64,000 nucleotides of DNA from Anaerohalosphaera lusitana (GCF_002007645.1 NZ_CP019791.1:2968593-3032592); one strand, 5' to 3'. Counted from the stretch's first letter, positions 8,566-17,152 are shown. Numbers and translations: made by a program. Notes: generated by a model not told the origin, from the sequence alone.

Positions 8566-8704
8566 CCCATAACTCGCCCCATACACTCGGATTGCCCCAA
8601 AAACATCTTAACCGCACTCCACATTAGGGTGCATCAAAAAAAGGTGGCGCGAACATTTTGGATATGGTATAACTTAGAGAAAAGGTTATTTTTCGAGGTA
8701 TATC

Positions 8705-8944
8705 ATGTCACAGCAGGATTGGATTGAAGAAGCGGTTGCCGAATTTCGCAAGGGTTGCCAGGAGCTCCACGACGAGCTCGATTCCGCGGCTAATGGGACG
8801 TTGCTGGATGTCAGCGATGATCAGATCGTCAGAACGCTTGAGCCTTTACTCAAGGATGTGCAGCGAAAGGCTATCCAGACGGCATTGGAAAAATCCCAGA
8901 CTGATTCGGACTACCGGCGTTGCGGCAAGTGTAAAAAAAAATGA
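8705..8944 (+). CDS. ISKra4-type transposase, N-terminal frame
   Basis: This is a 79-codon frame (MSQQDWIEEA...) preceded by a GAGGTATATC ribosome binding site. It ends in CGKCKKK at an A9 tract and TGA. The C-x-x-C is the first half of the zinc ribbon that ISKra4 transposases carry before their catalytic domain; the second half (CSCG) is in the next frame. A -1 slip on the A9 tract would join KKK directly to MRHKGSK and restore the ribbon. Confidence 0.75.
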   Translation: MSQQDWIEEAVAEFRKGCQELHDELDSAANGTLLDVSDDQIVRTLEPLLKDVQRKAIQTALEKSQTDSDYRRCGKCKKK

Positions 8945-9972
8945 GACACAAGGGCAGCAAATCCTACGAGTTCATCACCAAGCGTGGCAATATAAGTCTT
9001 ACCGGCACTTATTATCATTGCAGTTGCGGCAGCAGCAAGCCGATCAGCAATCTTGTCAGCAGCGGCCGCAAATACAGCCGGATCGCCAACGAGCTGGTAT
9101 TGCGTCATACGGCAAGTGGCCCTTATAAAGAGGTTAGCCGATTTTTGCGTCAAGACTTCAGTATTCATATATCTCACGAATCGCTGAGAAGGCGGATATT
9201 GGCGGTTTCAGGCTCTATCAGACAAAACCGTGATTGCAGCAGCGACGACCGGAAGTGGGACGAAATTGCCGGCAGTAAGCTGTATGGCTATGCCGACGGA
9301 GTGTTGATAAACGTACGTCGTGAAGGGTGGAAGGAAGTCAAACTTCTGCGTTACGAGGATGACGCCTGTAGTAAGGTCAGCCATCGTGCTGTGCTCGGTC
9401 CGATCAAGCAGTTCGGCTCTCTTGCCCGTCGTGAGGCGATTCGGATTGGAGCATCGAAAGCCAAAGACATGACGTTTTTAATGGACGGTGCGGAAGGTTT
9501 TCACAGGCATATAAAAAGCAATCTTCCTAATGCAAAACAAGTAGTTGATTACTGGCACTGCTGTCAGCACATTGGCGAGTGTGCCAGTTTGCTTTACGGT
9601 GAAAATTCGAAGAGGAGCAATCGCTGGCGAAGCAAATACTGTCATGTACTTCGAGATAAGGGGCCCAAAAAACTGATCAGGAGCTTGCGAATCAGCAAAA
9701 GCCGGGTTGCGAGCAGCGAAGACGCCGAGGCCTTGTCGAAGCTGATCAACTTCCTGTCTCGGCGGATTGAGCGGATCGACTATCCGAAATTGCTGGCTAT
9801 GGGGCTTCGCGTGGACAGCGGACCGATAGAAAGTTCATGCAAAACCGTTGTGCAGGCCCGCCTGAAGAGCTCAGGGATGCGGTGGAGCCGACAAGGAGCA
9901 TCCGCTATGCTGGAAGTCAGAACCGCACTGCACAGCGATTTATGGGAATATGCTATAAAAGACTGTGCCTAA
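8941..9972 (+). CDS. ISKra4-type transposase, catalytic frame
   Basis: The frame has 343 codons and overlaps the first by ATGA. It begins with the second zinc-ribbon half (YYHCSCGS) and continues with the DDE-type core: LYGYADGVLINV, then MTFLMDGAEGFHRHIK, VVDYWHCCQHI, and the C-terminal VDSGPIESSCKTVVQARLK and GMRWSRQGA motifs. These are characteristic of ISKra4-family transposases. The complete product would be about 421 residues, made by -1 frameshifting. Confidence 0.85.
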   Translation: MRHKGSKSYEFITKRGNISLTGTYYHCSCGSSKPISNLVSSGRKYSRIANELVLRHTASGPYKEVSRFLRQDFSIHISHESLRRRILAVSGSIRQNRDCSSDDRKWDEIAGSKLYGYADGVLINVRREGWKEVKLLRYEDDACSKVSHRAVLGPIKQFGSLARREAIRIGASKAKDMTFLMDGAEGFHRHIKSNLPNAKQVVDYWHCCQHIGECASLLYGENSKRSNRWRSKYCHVLRDKGPKKLIRSLRISKSRVASSEDAEALSKLINFLSRRIERIDYPKLLAMGLRVDSGPIESSCKTVVQARLKSSGMRWSRQGASAMLEVRTALHSDLWEYAIKDCA

Positions 9973-10030
9973 ATATTGTGATGCACCCCCACATTAACCC
10001 GATAACATTTTTACTTGCCTCTCAGCAGGC

Positions 10031-10114
10031 CATCCTGTAGAGTCTAACATTCTTTAGGATGCGACAGTAAATCATGTAAACCGCTTCCCGGACTCCACTT
10101 TTCAATCCCGGAAG
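10031..10114 (+). promoter_or_regulatory. Two hairpins in the hom leader
   Basis: CATCCT (10031-10036) pairs with AGGATG (10056-10061), and CTTCCCGG (10084-10091) nearly pairs with CCCGGAAG (10107-10114). They lie between the ISKra4 insertion and the hom ribosome binding site. A structured leader, possibly regulating threonine synthesis, is conceivable, but no known riboswitch class is recognisable. Confidence 0.25.
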
Positions 10115-10139
10115 CCCCAGAGCAACGAGGTGCAATCCC

Positions 10140-11468
10140 ATGGCAAACAAGGTCAAAGTAGGTATCGTCGGTTTCGGAACAGTAGGCACCGGAGTAGCAA
10201 AAATACTCCTCGAAAACAACGACATCATCAAATCCAAAAGCGGCATCGACGTCGAACTCGTCTCCGTCGTCGACATGGACACAACCACTCCGCGCCCCCT
10301 CAGCCTGCCCCAGGGAATGCTCTCATCCAACCTCGCAGACGTCATCGACAACGACTCCATCTCAATAGCAGTAGAACTCATCGGCGGCACCACCGTCGCA
10401 AAAGACATAGTCATCGAAATGCTCCGCTCCGGCAAACACGTCGTCACCGCCAACAAGGCCCTCATCGCCGAACACGGCACAGAGCTCTACAAGGTGGCAC
10501 GCGAAAACAACCGCTGCATCGCCTTCGAAGCCAGCACCTGCGGCGGAACACCCGTCATAGGCGCACTCCGCACAGGCCTCGCCGCCAACCAGGTCAACGC
10601 CCTCTACGGCATCCTCAACGGCACCTGCAACTTCATACTCTCCAACATGACCGACAACGACATCGACTTCCCCACAGCCCTCAAACAGGCACAGGAAAAG
10701 GGCTACGCCGAAGCCGACCCCACCCTCGACATCAACGGCGCAGACACCGCCCACAAACTCACCATCCTCAGCCGTATCGCCTTCGGCCGACAGATCGAAT
10801 TCTCCGACGTCTACTTCGAAGGCATCGAAAACACCAGCATCGTCGACATCCGCTACGGCCGCGACATGGGCTACACACTAAAGCTCCTCGCCATCGCCGA
10901 ACGCGACCCCGAAACCGACAAGATATCCCTACGCGTCCACCCGGCCTTCATCCACGACGACCACCCACTCGCCCAGATCGAGGGCCCCTTCAACGCCGTA
11001 TCCGTTATTGGCCACGCTGTCGGCCAGACAATGTACTACGGACGCGGCGCGGGCATGCTCCCCACAGCAAGCGCGGTAGTCGCAGACATCATCGAAGTAG
11101 CTCTCGGCAATTCCGAAAAACTCTTCAACGGCCAGACCCTACAGTCCCGCGAAGAAACTCTCGAAAAGATCGACCCCATCGAAAACCTCACCACCCGCTT
11201 CTACGTCCGCGTCATGGCCAAAGAACAGCCGGGCGTCGTCGCGGCATACTCAAAGATCCTCGGCGACCACAACATCAGCATCTCAGGCGTTCTCCAGCGC
11301 GAAGAAGCCGAACACTCAAACATCGTTCCCGTCGTCATCGCCACCAACGCCACCAAACAGAAAAACATGACCGCCGCCCTGCAGGAGATCACCGACCTCG
11401 ACGTCATAACCGAAACTTCTACCTGCATCAGGATCGTAGACATCCCGGAGGACGACATTGAAGACTAA
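10140..11468 (+). CDS. hom: Homoserine dehydrogenase with C-terminal ACT domain
   Basis: The protein has 442 residues. The N-terminal Rossmann fold opens with GIVGFGTVGTGV. The NAD-domain VVTANKALIAEHG segment, the catalytic-domain GILNGTCNFIL and the signature EKGYAEADPTLDINGADTAHK follow in order. The last 80 residues form an ACT domain (PGVVAAYSKILGDHNISI), the usual site of threonine feedback. It reduces aspartate semialdehyde to homoserine. The next gene overlaps it by 11 nt, which ties it to a PGM-like protein often found with hom and proposed as homoserine kinase. Confidence 0.95.
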   Translation: MANKVKVGIVGFGTVGTGVAKILLENNDIIKSKSGIDVELVSVVDMDTTTPRPLSLPQGMLSSNLADVIDNDSISIAVELIGGTTVAKDIVIEMLRSGKHVVTANKALIAEHGTELYKVARENNRCIAFEASTCGGTPVIGALRTGLAANQVNALYGILNGTCNFILSNMTDNDIDFPTALKQAQEKGYAEADPTLDINGADTAHKLTILSRIAFGRQIEFSDVYFEGIENTSIVDIRYGRDMGYTLKLLAIAERDPETDKISLRVHPAFIHDDHPLAQIEGPFNAVSVIGHAVGQTMYYGRGAGMLPTASAVVADIIEVALGNSEKLFNGQTLQSREETLEKIDPIENLTTRFYVRVMAKEQPGVVAAYSKILGDHNISISGVLQREEAEHSNIVPVVIATNATKQKNMTAALQEITDLDVITETSTCIRIVDIPEDDIED

Positions 11469-12654
11469 ATACGCGATCATAATCCCAGACGGCGCCGCCG
11501 ACTACCCCATCGAAGAATTCGACGGCAAAACCCCGCTCCAGGCCGCCCAGACACCCAACATGGACCGCATCGCGATCCAGGGCCGCCAGGGTACCGTCCA
11601 GACCATCCCCGCAGGTATGCCCGCCGGCTCCGACGTCGCACAAATGTCCCTGCTCGGATACGACCCTCTAAAATACTACAACGGCCGCGCACCCATCGAA
11701 GCCGCCGCACAGGACATCAAACTCGGCGAAGACGACTGGGCCTTCCGCTGCAACCTCGTCACCATCGCCGACGACGTGATGGCCGACCACTCCGCCGGCC
11801 ACATCTCAACCGACGAAGCAGCAAAAGTCATCGCCGACATCAAAACCCTCTTCGCAGAAGACGCACGCCTCAAATTCTACACAGGCGTCAGCTACCGACA
11901 CCTCTGCATCATCACAGGCGAAGACTTCGAAAAGATCGTCACCACCCCGCCCCACGACATCATCGGCGAAAAAGCATCGAAGTACTACCCCAAGGGCAAA
12001 CACGCAAAAATGCTCGTCGAAGCCATGAAACGCTCGCAGGACTTCCTCGCCGACCACGACATAAACCGCGTCCGCAAGGACCTCGGCGAAAACCCCGTCA
12101 CCAGCATCTGGCTCTGGGGCCACGGCCAGCGAATGGCGCTCGACTCGTTCAAAAAACGCTTCAAACTCTCCGGCGCAGCCATCACGGGCGTCGACCTCAT
12201 CCGCGGCCTCGCAAAACTCATCGGCTTCGACATCCTCCACGTCGAAGGCGCCACCGGCTACATCGACACCAACTACTACGGCAAGGGTCAGGCAGCCGTC
12301 GAGGCCCTCGAAAATTACGACCTGCTCTTCGTCCACGTCGAAGCACCCGACGAAGCCGGACACTCAGGCAACGCCCAGGCAAAGAAATATTCCATCGAAC
12401 AGATCGACCGCCACATCGTCGGCCCCGTACACGAAGCACTCGAAAAGTACCAGGACTACCGCATCATCGTCCTGCCCGACCACCCAACACCCATCGAGAT
12501 CCAGTCACACACCGACGAACCGGTCCCATTCGCAATGGCCGGAACGAACGTAAAGGCCTCACTGAAAAAACCATTCTCCGAAGAAAACGCCTTCGAAACA
12601 GGCCTGCACATACCCCGAGGCTCAGAGCTGATGGAATACTTCCTGACCATCTGA
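11458..12654 (+). CDS. PGM-like alkaline-phosphatase-superfamily protein, probable homoserine kinase
   Basis: The protein has 398 residues from a TTG at 11458 behind GGAGGACGACA, overlapping the end of hom. It belongs to the archaeal-type cofactor-independent phosphoglycerate mutase (ApgM) family: IIPDGAAD (metal/nucleophile region), TPNMDRIA, VHVEAPDEAGHSG and LPDHPTP. A subgroup next to homoserine dehydrogenase in genomes without ThrB has been proposed to be homoserine kinase (TIGRFAM hyp_Hser_kinase). The overlap with hom supports that role over glycolysis. The reaction would be ATP-dependent phosphorylation of homoserine in the threonine branch. Confidence 0.8.
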   Translation: MKTKYAIIIPDGAADYPIEEFDGKTPLQAAQTPNMDRIAIQGRQGTVQTIPAGMPAGSDVAQMSLLGYDPLKYYNGRAPIEAAAQDIKLGEDDWAFRCNLVTIADDVMADHSAGHISTDEAAKVIADIKTLFAEDARLKFYTGVSYRHLCIITGEDFEKIVTTPPHDIIGEKASKYYPKGKHAKMLVEAMKRSQDFLADHDINRVRKDLGENPVTSIWLWGHGQRMALDSFKKRFKLSGAAITGVDLIRGLAKLIGFDILHVEGATGYIDTNYYGKGQAAVEALENYDLLFVHVEAPDEAGHSGNAQAKKYSIEQIDRHIVGPVHEALEKYQDYRIIVLPDHPTPIEIQSHTDEPVPFAMAGTNVKASLKKPFSEENAFETGLHIPRGSELMEYFLTI

Positions 12655-12737
12655 CCGCACCGGAAATTACGGCTTACCACCATTTCCGCGCATATTTTTG
12701 GTTCATCATGAAATATGAGCTACCCGCATGAACACCC

Positions 12738-12815
12738 CAATGCTGTCATTGCGAGCGGCAAAGCAGCGTGGCTATCTCAATCGCCACAAAAAAGTTTGCT
12801 CACTCAACACACACC
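12738..12815 (+). repeat. 'SLRGAKRRGN'-type repeat, copy 2
   Basis: This is a copy of the 1162-1237 element (TGTCATTGCGAGCGGCAAAG, then GTGGCTATCTCAA, an A-run and AGTTTGCTCACTCAACACAC). It lies in the 493-bp gene-free region behind the PGM-like gene. Apart from this repeat and the hairpin repeats that follow, that region holds only an AT-rich stretch (13020-13147) with a TATAAT at 13095-13100 upstream of the next operon. Confidence 0.7.
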
Positions 12816-12825
12816 GCCCCGCACT

Positions 12826-12920
12826 GTCATCCGCCGAAGGCGGACCCAGAGAACCTCGCGGCTGCGGATGTACGCCCCCCCCCTTTGTCACCCCGGCCTC
12901 CGAGCCGGGGCCCAGAGAAC
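12826..12920 (+). repeat. Two hairpin repeats of the GTCAT..CCCAGAGAAC type
   Basis: GTCAT-CCGCC-GAA-GGCGG-ACCCAGAGAAC (12826-12854) and GTCA-CCCCGGC-...-GCCGGGG-CCCAGAGAAC (12887-12920) share the same ends around different perfect stems. Related units are at 20493-20522 and 23355-23388. The family is the widely scattered intergenic hairpin of the GTCATCCCGGACT..GGGATCCAGA kind. Confidence 0.65.
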
Positions 12921-13147
12921 ACAACGAGCACACATGCACACCCAAAACACCCTGCATCACTATCTGTTGTCGGCCTTCGTCACATCCATCCCCAATTCTC
13001 AAGCAAACTTTAGCTCGCCGACGCTTTATCGCAGAAATTACCAAAAAAAACAACCATTTTTAAATATTGACTTTTCCCGCTACATGATAAAAGCTATAAT
13101 AGAATTACTAATATTTCTGCTCACTAAACAAATCAAAGGAGCAGCCA

Positions 13148-13384
13148 ATGAAAAACAAAACATTCATAACTCTTTTGATCGCCTCTCTGATCCTTAATGT
13201 CGCTCTGCCCTTCACCATCCACGCAGTCGGGGTCTATTACCGCAACCTCAACTTCAACACCCTCAACACCTGCGAAGTCTCCGGTGCCCGCCTCGCGAAG
13301 GTACTCCTCGACAGGATCGAATTCCACACCAGCACCCGCCAGACAGCAAACCACGTACTTGCCGAAAAAGGAGATGAAAAATGA
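13148..13384 (+). CDS. Small membrane-anchored protein 1
   Basis: The protein has 78 residues, with a signal-anchor or signal peptide at about 6-27 (FITLLIASLILNVALPFTIHAV) and a polar remainder predicted outside the cytoplasm. AAAGGAGCAGCCA precedes the ATG. The stop overlaps the next start as ATGA, so translation is coupled. I do not recognise the family. Its layout closely resembles the next protein (one N-terminal helix, short helical periplasmic tail), so the two may form a complex. Confidence 0.65.
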   Translation: MKNKTFITLLIASLILNVALPFTIHAVGVYYRNLNFNTLNTCEVSGARLAKVLLDRIEFHTSTRQTANHVLAEKGDEK

Positions 13385-13659
13385 AAGTGTCTGCTGAAAA
13401 ACTCAAACTCATCCTCGCAGCCAGCATATTCGCAAACCTGATCATGCTCGCCTTCCTGGCCTATGTAACCTCCTCCCTTGCCCCCATGCCGAACCAAACC
13501 ATGCACGATCAGGCCCGCGCCGATGCCCATTTCATACAGCAGGTCGATACCGCCATCGCCCGAAATGACATTGCTAAACTCGCCGAACTGAGAACACAAC
13601 TCCAGCAGATAGCACACCCGAAAACCATTAATGGCCAAGGTACTTGGCCCGGTGAATAA
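13381..13659 (+). CDS. Small membrane-anchored protein 2
   Basis: The protein has 92 residues with one membrane helix at about 9-31 (LILAASIFANLIMLAFLAYV), then a polar, probably helical segment with ARADAHFIQQVDTAIARND and KLAELRTQLQQI. A ribosome binding site (AAAAGGAGATG) lies within the end of the preceding gene. The function is unknown. Confidence 0.65.
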   Translation: MKVSAEKLKLILAASIFANLIMLAFLAYVTSSLAPMPNQTMHDQARADAHFIQQVDTAIARNDIAKLAELRTQLQQIAHPKTINGQGTWPGE

Positions 13660-13671
13660 CCCCCAAGTTTT

Positions 13672-13742
13672 TATATTGCGACCAGCGAAGCTACTCGGCA
13701 AACTCAAACGTCACAAAAAAGCTTGACCACCCAAAACAAGCA
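13672..13742 (+). repeat. 'SLRGAKRRGN'-type repeat, degenerate copy
   Basis: ATTGCGACCAGCGAAG, then CGGCAAACTCAAACGTCACA, an A-run and AGCTTGACCACCCAAAACAA match the family with several changes. It starts the 500-bp gene-free region between the small membrane proteins and the sulfatase. That region is almost completely filled by three repeat copies, plus the string TTTGCGCAGCAAAAGTGACA at about 13780, which recurs near 21009. Confidence 0.55.
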
Positions 13743-13868
13743 AAAGGCATAAAAGTTTTAGTTCATTGATCGTGTTGCGTTTGCGCAGCAAAAGTGACAC
13801 TGGCATGACCAACAAAAGTCGTCATTCCCCCTCTGCCACCACCAGCAGCAAAACGCCCCGCCCCCTCC

Positions 13869-14029
13869 ACCAGCCGCATAATTTCATAGCCCGCCGAGAA
13901 TGGACCCAACGGAAAGTACGTCGGAGGCGCGGCTGTTAAATTCTGCGGCGGCCCAATCACCTAATGACTCACCACACCAGCCGAACGGAAAAGGTTCCGA
14001 AAGATAAATCTGAGTTTTGAAACAGTTTC
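13869..14029 (+). repeat. 360-bp repeat, 3' half (copy E)
   Basis: The copy runs from CACCAGCCGCATAATTTCAT through CCGAGAATGGACCCAACGG to TTTTGAAACAGTTTC. The frame reading AENGPNGKYVGGAAVKFC is intact up to GGPIT and then meets TAA. An extra piece, GAATTCTGCGGCGGCCCTGC, follows directly, as if a second copy had been truncated there. Confidence 0.65.
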
Positions 14030-14070
14030 AGAATTCTGCGGCGGCCCTGCACCAACAGCAACAACGTCCG

Positions 14071-14146
14071 TCATTGTCATTGCGAGGAGCGCAGCGACGT
14101 GGCAAACTCAAACGTCACAAAAAGCTTGCTCGCTCAAAACAAGCAA
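14071..14146 (+). repeat. 'SLRGAKRRGN'-type repeat, copy 3
   Basis: TCATTGTCATTGCGAGGAGC, then GCAGCGACGTGGCAAACTCA, AACGTCACAA and AGCTTGCTCGCTCAAAACAA. It ends 13 bp before the sulfatase stop codon. Confidence 0.7.
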
Positions 14147-14159
14147 CCGCCCATCTGCC

Positions 14160-15749
14160 TCACCCCTCCTTGCACCGATCCACCCACTCCTCATGCATCC
14201 GCGCCATTTCCTCCACAACCCCCGGCCGCCGATCAGCCAGATCATCCGTCTCCGTCTTGTCCTTCTCCACATCATAAAGCTCCCAAGCATCCGGCCCCGA
14301 ACCCCAGCGAACCAGCTTCCACTTGCCCTTCATCACTGCCTTGCCTCGCGCCCACTGCCAGTAGATCGCCCGATCACTCTCCAGCGACTCACCCCGCAGT
14401 ATCGGCGCAAGACTTATCCCCGCAGGCCCCGCGATCTCCTTCCCGTCATGCTTGTCCGGATAACTCGCCCCGCATATCTCCCCAAGCGTCGGCAGAACGT
14501 CTATAAAATGCGCCGCGAACTCACTCTTCCGCCCGCCTGCTATCTTACCCTTCCAGTAAGCGATGAACGGCGTGCAGATACCTCCCTCATAGCTGTAATT
14601 CTTGTAATACCTGAACGGCGTATTGCACACGTTCGCCCAGTTCCTCCCAAGCGAACTCCACCTAGTCATCGAACCGATCTCACCGCTGCCCGGCACATTC
14701 TCACCCCGCCTTACCACCTCCGCCGAAGCTCCGTTATCCGAAGCGAACATAATAAGCGTGTTCTCAAGCTCCCCGATCTCCTTCAGCTTCTCGACGACCC
14801 TCCCTATATTCTGGTCCAGCCGATCGATCATCGCAGCATAAACCGCCATCTTCCGCGACTCTTCCCCCCGCTCTTCCTCACTCAGCTTCTCCCATTTCTT
14901 ATACGTCGCCTCGGACAGCGGATACGTCTTTTCATCGATCAGCCCCATCTCCACCTGCCTCTTATACCGCTTCGCCCTCACCGGCTCATACCCATCCTTG
15001 TACGAATCCTCATACTTTGCAATATCCTCCCCCCACGCCATCAGCGGATCATGCGGCGCAGTATACGCAAGGTACAAAAAGAACGGCCGATCCTCATCCT
15101 TGTACTCCTCCAGGTAATCCAGCGCATAATTGGTAAAATAGTCCGTCGTATAAAAGTCCTTCTCCTCAGGCGTGTACGGATGATACGTCTTCTCGTCTAT
15201 GCACCACACACGATCCCGCTTCTTCGCTGGCTTCCCCTCACCGGGCCTCTGATCACCCGGATTGAAAAAGTTACAGCACCCGTCCCGCAGCCCGTAATAC
15301 CGGTCAAACCCCCTGTCATACATATTCTCCGTCCCATGATGCTTACCCGCCATAAGCGTCCGATAACCGCCCCGCTTCAGAAGCTCGCCAATCGTAACCG
15401 CGTTCTTTATCTCCCCGTGCCTTTTATCCATCCCGCACTGCTGCGCATACTTACCGGTCAGCAGACACGCCCGAGATGGAAAACATTTCGCCGTATTATG
15501 AAACTGAGAAAATCGCAGCCCATTATACCCAAGCTCATCGATGTTAGGCGTATCGATCTCACCGCCGTAACACCCGATATCCGACCAACCCATATCATCC
15601 GCAAGTATCAGAACAACGTTCGGCCTGTCCCCCCGCTCACCCGAAACTTTGCCGCCTTTCACCTTGGAAACCGCCCCGCCCAAAACAGCTCCGCCCAATA
15701 CCAGCCCCGACCGCTTCAAAAACCCACGCCGCGTAATAGTCCCGCTCAT
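14160..15749 (-). CDS. Exported formylglycine-dependent sulfatase (arylsulfatase A-like)
   Basis: The protein has about 529 residues from the ATG at 15749, preceded by GGAGCG; a TTG four codons upstream is unlikely. It begins with a twin-arginine-type signal (TITRRGFLKRSG, then a hydrophobic stretch). The metal site LILADDMGWSDIGCYGG follows. The sulfatase signature has C89 in KCFPSRACLLTGKYAQQCG (C-x-P-x-R), the cysteine that is oxidised to formylglycine. FASDNG and the C-terminal ELYDVEKDKTETDDLA are also typical. It probably removes sulfate from an algal or mucin-like glycan in the periplasm or at the surface. No maturase gene is nearby. Confidence 0.9.
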   Translation of the reverse strand: MSGTITRRGFLKRSGLVLGGAVLGGAVSKVKGGKVSGERGDRPNVVLILADDMGWSDIGCYGGEIDTPNIDELGYNGLRFSQFHNTAKCFPSRACLLTGKYAQQCGMDKRHGEIKNAVTIGELLKRGGYRTLMAGKHHGTENMYDRGFDRYYGLRDGCCNFFNPGDQRPGEGKPAKKRDRVWCIDEKTYHPYTPEEKDFYTTDYFTNYALDYLEEYKDEDRPFFLYLAYTAPHDPLMAWGEDIAKYEDSYKDGYEPVRAKRYKRQVEMGLIDEKTYPLSEATYKKWEKLSEEERGEESRKMAVYAAMIDRLDQNIGRVVEKLKEIGELENTLIMFASDNGASAEVVRRGENVPGSGEIGSMTRWSSLGRNWANVCNTPFRYYKNYSYEGGICTPFIAYWKGKIAGGRKSEFAAHFIDVLPTLGEICGASYPDKHDGKEIAGPAGISLAPILRGESLESDRAIYWQWARGKAVMKGKWKLVRWGSGPDAWELYDVEKDKTETDDLADRRPGVVEEMARMHEEWVDRCKEG

Positions 15750-15851
15750 TAGTCGCTCCAAAAAAAATTCCTCGAATACTGATATAATACTATCACCTCC
15801 AGCCGCAAATTACAACCCCGCTAACACAAACTACCCCAACCCAGAGCCAAC

Positions 15852-15884
15852 AAAAAAAAACCGGCACGAACAAACTCGCACCGG
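15852..15884 (-). terminator. Rho-independent terminator behind the pilin-like gene
   Basis: Read on the minus strand, CCGGTGCGAG...TTCGTGCCGG forms a stem of about ten pairs (three G-U) with a short loop, followed by nine T residues. It lies 29 bp after the stop of the pilin-like gene and before the sulfatase, so the two genes are probably transcribed separately. Confidence 0.75.
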
Positions 15885-15912
15885 CTCTAAAAACCAATAA
15901 TCTCTGTCCCGA

Positions 15913-16761
15913 TCAAAAGACAGGCACCAACCCCGCCGCGGCACTCCAGTTCTTCACCCAGTAGCACTCTGAAGACTTGAACCTCTGAACTGAACCGTCA
16001 AGATAGCCGGCATTAATGTCTATTTCGTCAGGAATCTCATCCTGCGGCCCATCCATCACGAAATATGGGTCCACCTTCGTAGCACCGCCAAAATTATGAC
16101 TGCTGTACCACGAATTCGAAGGCGTCTCCCACAACAGGTTCCCCTGACCTTGCGGCAGATAAAAAAGCGAATCCTGCAATATAAGCTGGTTTTTACTGCT
16201 CATCTTACTCGGCGCAACAAAATTCTCACCCTGTGCACCACCAGTGCTCACACTTTGATTATACCCCTGGTAGTTCCAAAGTAGCATATAAGTCGCATGC
16301 AGCGGCGCAAAGTCATAATCCTGATAGACTTCATTATAAGTCCCAACCGACTCCACCTTCGACCCGCGCGGCGGCCACGGCGTATCCTTAGCAATCGGCG
16401 CCACGGTACAATTATACACACCCACGTCCGGCAGATAACCGCCCAGGTACTTACCAACCGGATGATAGTTCGACAAAGTAGGATCCAGCGTACCAACCCC
16501 ATTGCCGTACCAGTTCAGCTCCGTTGGCCTATGATAGTTATTGCCCCCCACCCAGTTCGGATTAGGCGGCAGCTTACCATCATGTTCTGTACCGTACATC
16601 GACACGCCGTAAATAAGCTGCTTCTGATTACTCCCGCAGACCACAAGCCGCGCCTTCTCCTTGACCATGCTCAACGCCGGCATCATGATCGACAGCAAAA
16701 GCGCAATTATCGCAATTACAACCAGCAGCTCGATCAGCGTAAAACCTCTCTTCACTCGCAT
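15913..16761 (-). CDS. Prepilin-like protein with N-terminal methylation motif
   Basis: The protein has 282 residues. The type IV pilin / type II secretion signature is complete: KRGFTLIELLVVIAIIALLL, with the prepilin peptidase site after G6 and E at mature position 5. The C-terminal part is long, with KARLVVCGSNQKQLIYGVSMY and a final INAGYLDGSVQRF, like the large pilin-like families common in Planctomycetes (H-x-G-x-x-N-x-x-x-x-DGSV type). It is presumably assembled or anchored at the cell envelope. No assembly genes are adjacent; a PilT-like operon lies at 53-57 kb. Confidence 0.85.
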   Translation of the reverse strand: MRVKRGFTLIELLVVIAIIALLLSIMMPALSMVKEKARLVVCGSNQKQLIYGVSMYGTEHDGKLPPNPNWVGGNNYHRPTELNWYGNGVGTLDPTLSNYHPVGKYLGGYLPDVGVYNCTVAPIAKDTPWPPRGSKVESVGTYNEVYQDYDFAPLHATYMLLWNYQGYNQSVSTGGAQGENFVAPSKMSSKNQLILQDSLFYLPQGQGNLLWETPSNSWYSSHNFGGATKVDPYFVMDGPQDEIPDEIDINAGYLDGSVQRFKSSECYWVKNWSAAAGLVPVF

Positions 16762-17152
16762 TCGCGATCCCCTTATTTACTAAGTTCAGAATTAACTTAC
16801 CTCTGCCATTATACAAAAATCGCACGATTTTTGCAGACCCGCCTCGCATGTATATGCATCAAACCCAAACATTTTTGCGATAAAATCATTTTTTGCCGAC
16901 AAAAAACTGCCAAATAATGCCACAAACCGTGAAGTATTACAAAACCCAGCCTTCTAAATCCCCCTCAAACTCCCTCAAATACACAAACACCAACGTTAAA
17001 CCTCCCCTCTATCCAGCCGATAAAACCCTTATATGCTCTTGATTACCGCCGGGCGAACCCTGCATTTGCATTTCGCCCCCGTTTTTGCTCTAATAATGAT
17101 CTAATCCAAATCAATCAACCGGCCCGCCGCCGCAAGGAATCATAGCACAGCA
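16762..17152. other. Divergent intergenic region
   Basis: This 391-bp AT-richer stretch lies between the pilin-like gene (leftward) and the secreted peptidase (rightward). It must hold both promoters, but I cannot assign a clear pair of -35/-10 boxes for either. No repeat family member is present. Confidence 0.4.

Larger units (their letters stand above)
8627..9988 (+). mobile_element. ISKra4-family insertion sequence, apparently intact
   Basis: The element is 1,362 bp. Its ends are inverted repeats opening GGGTGCATCA (8627-8636, with TGATGCACCC at 9979-9988). An 8-bp direct repeat, CCACATTA, flanks it exactly (8619-8626 and 9989-9996). It holds two plus-strand frames that join at an A9 tract. 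Perfect target duplication suggests recent insertion. It landed between the pseudouridine synthase and hom, about 150 bp ahead of hom. Confidence 0.85.

Noticed and set aside
11458-12654. Glycolytic phosphoglycerate mutase as the main call
   Set aside because: The family allows it, but the 11-nt overlap with hom and the known hom-linked subgroup favour a homoserine kinase role.
13067-13100. A promoter pair TTGACT / TATAAT ahead of the small membrane proteins
   Set aside because: The spacing is 22 bp, too long for a standard sigma-70 promoter; only the TATAAT was noted.
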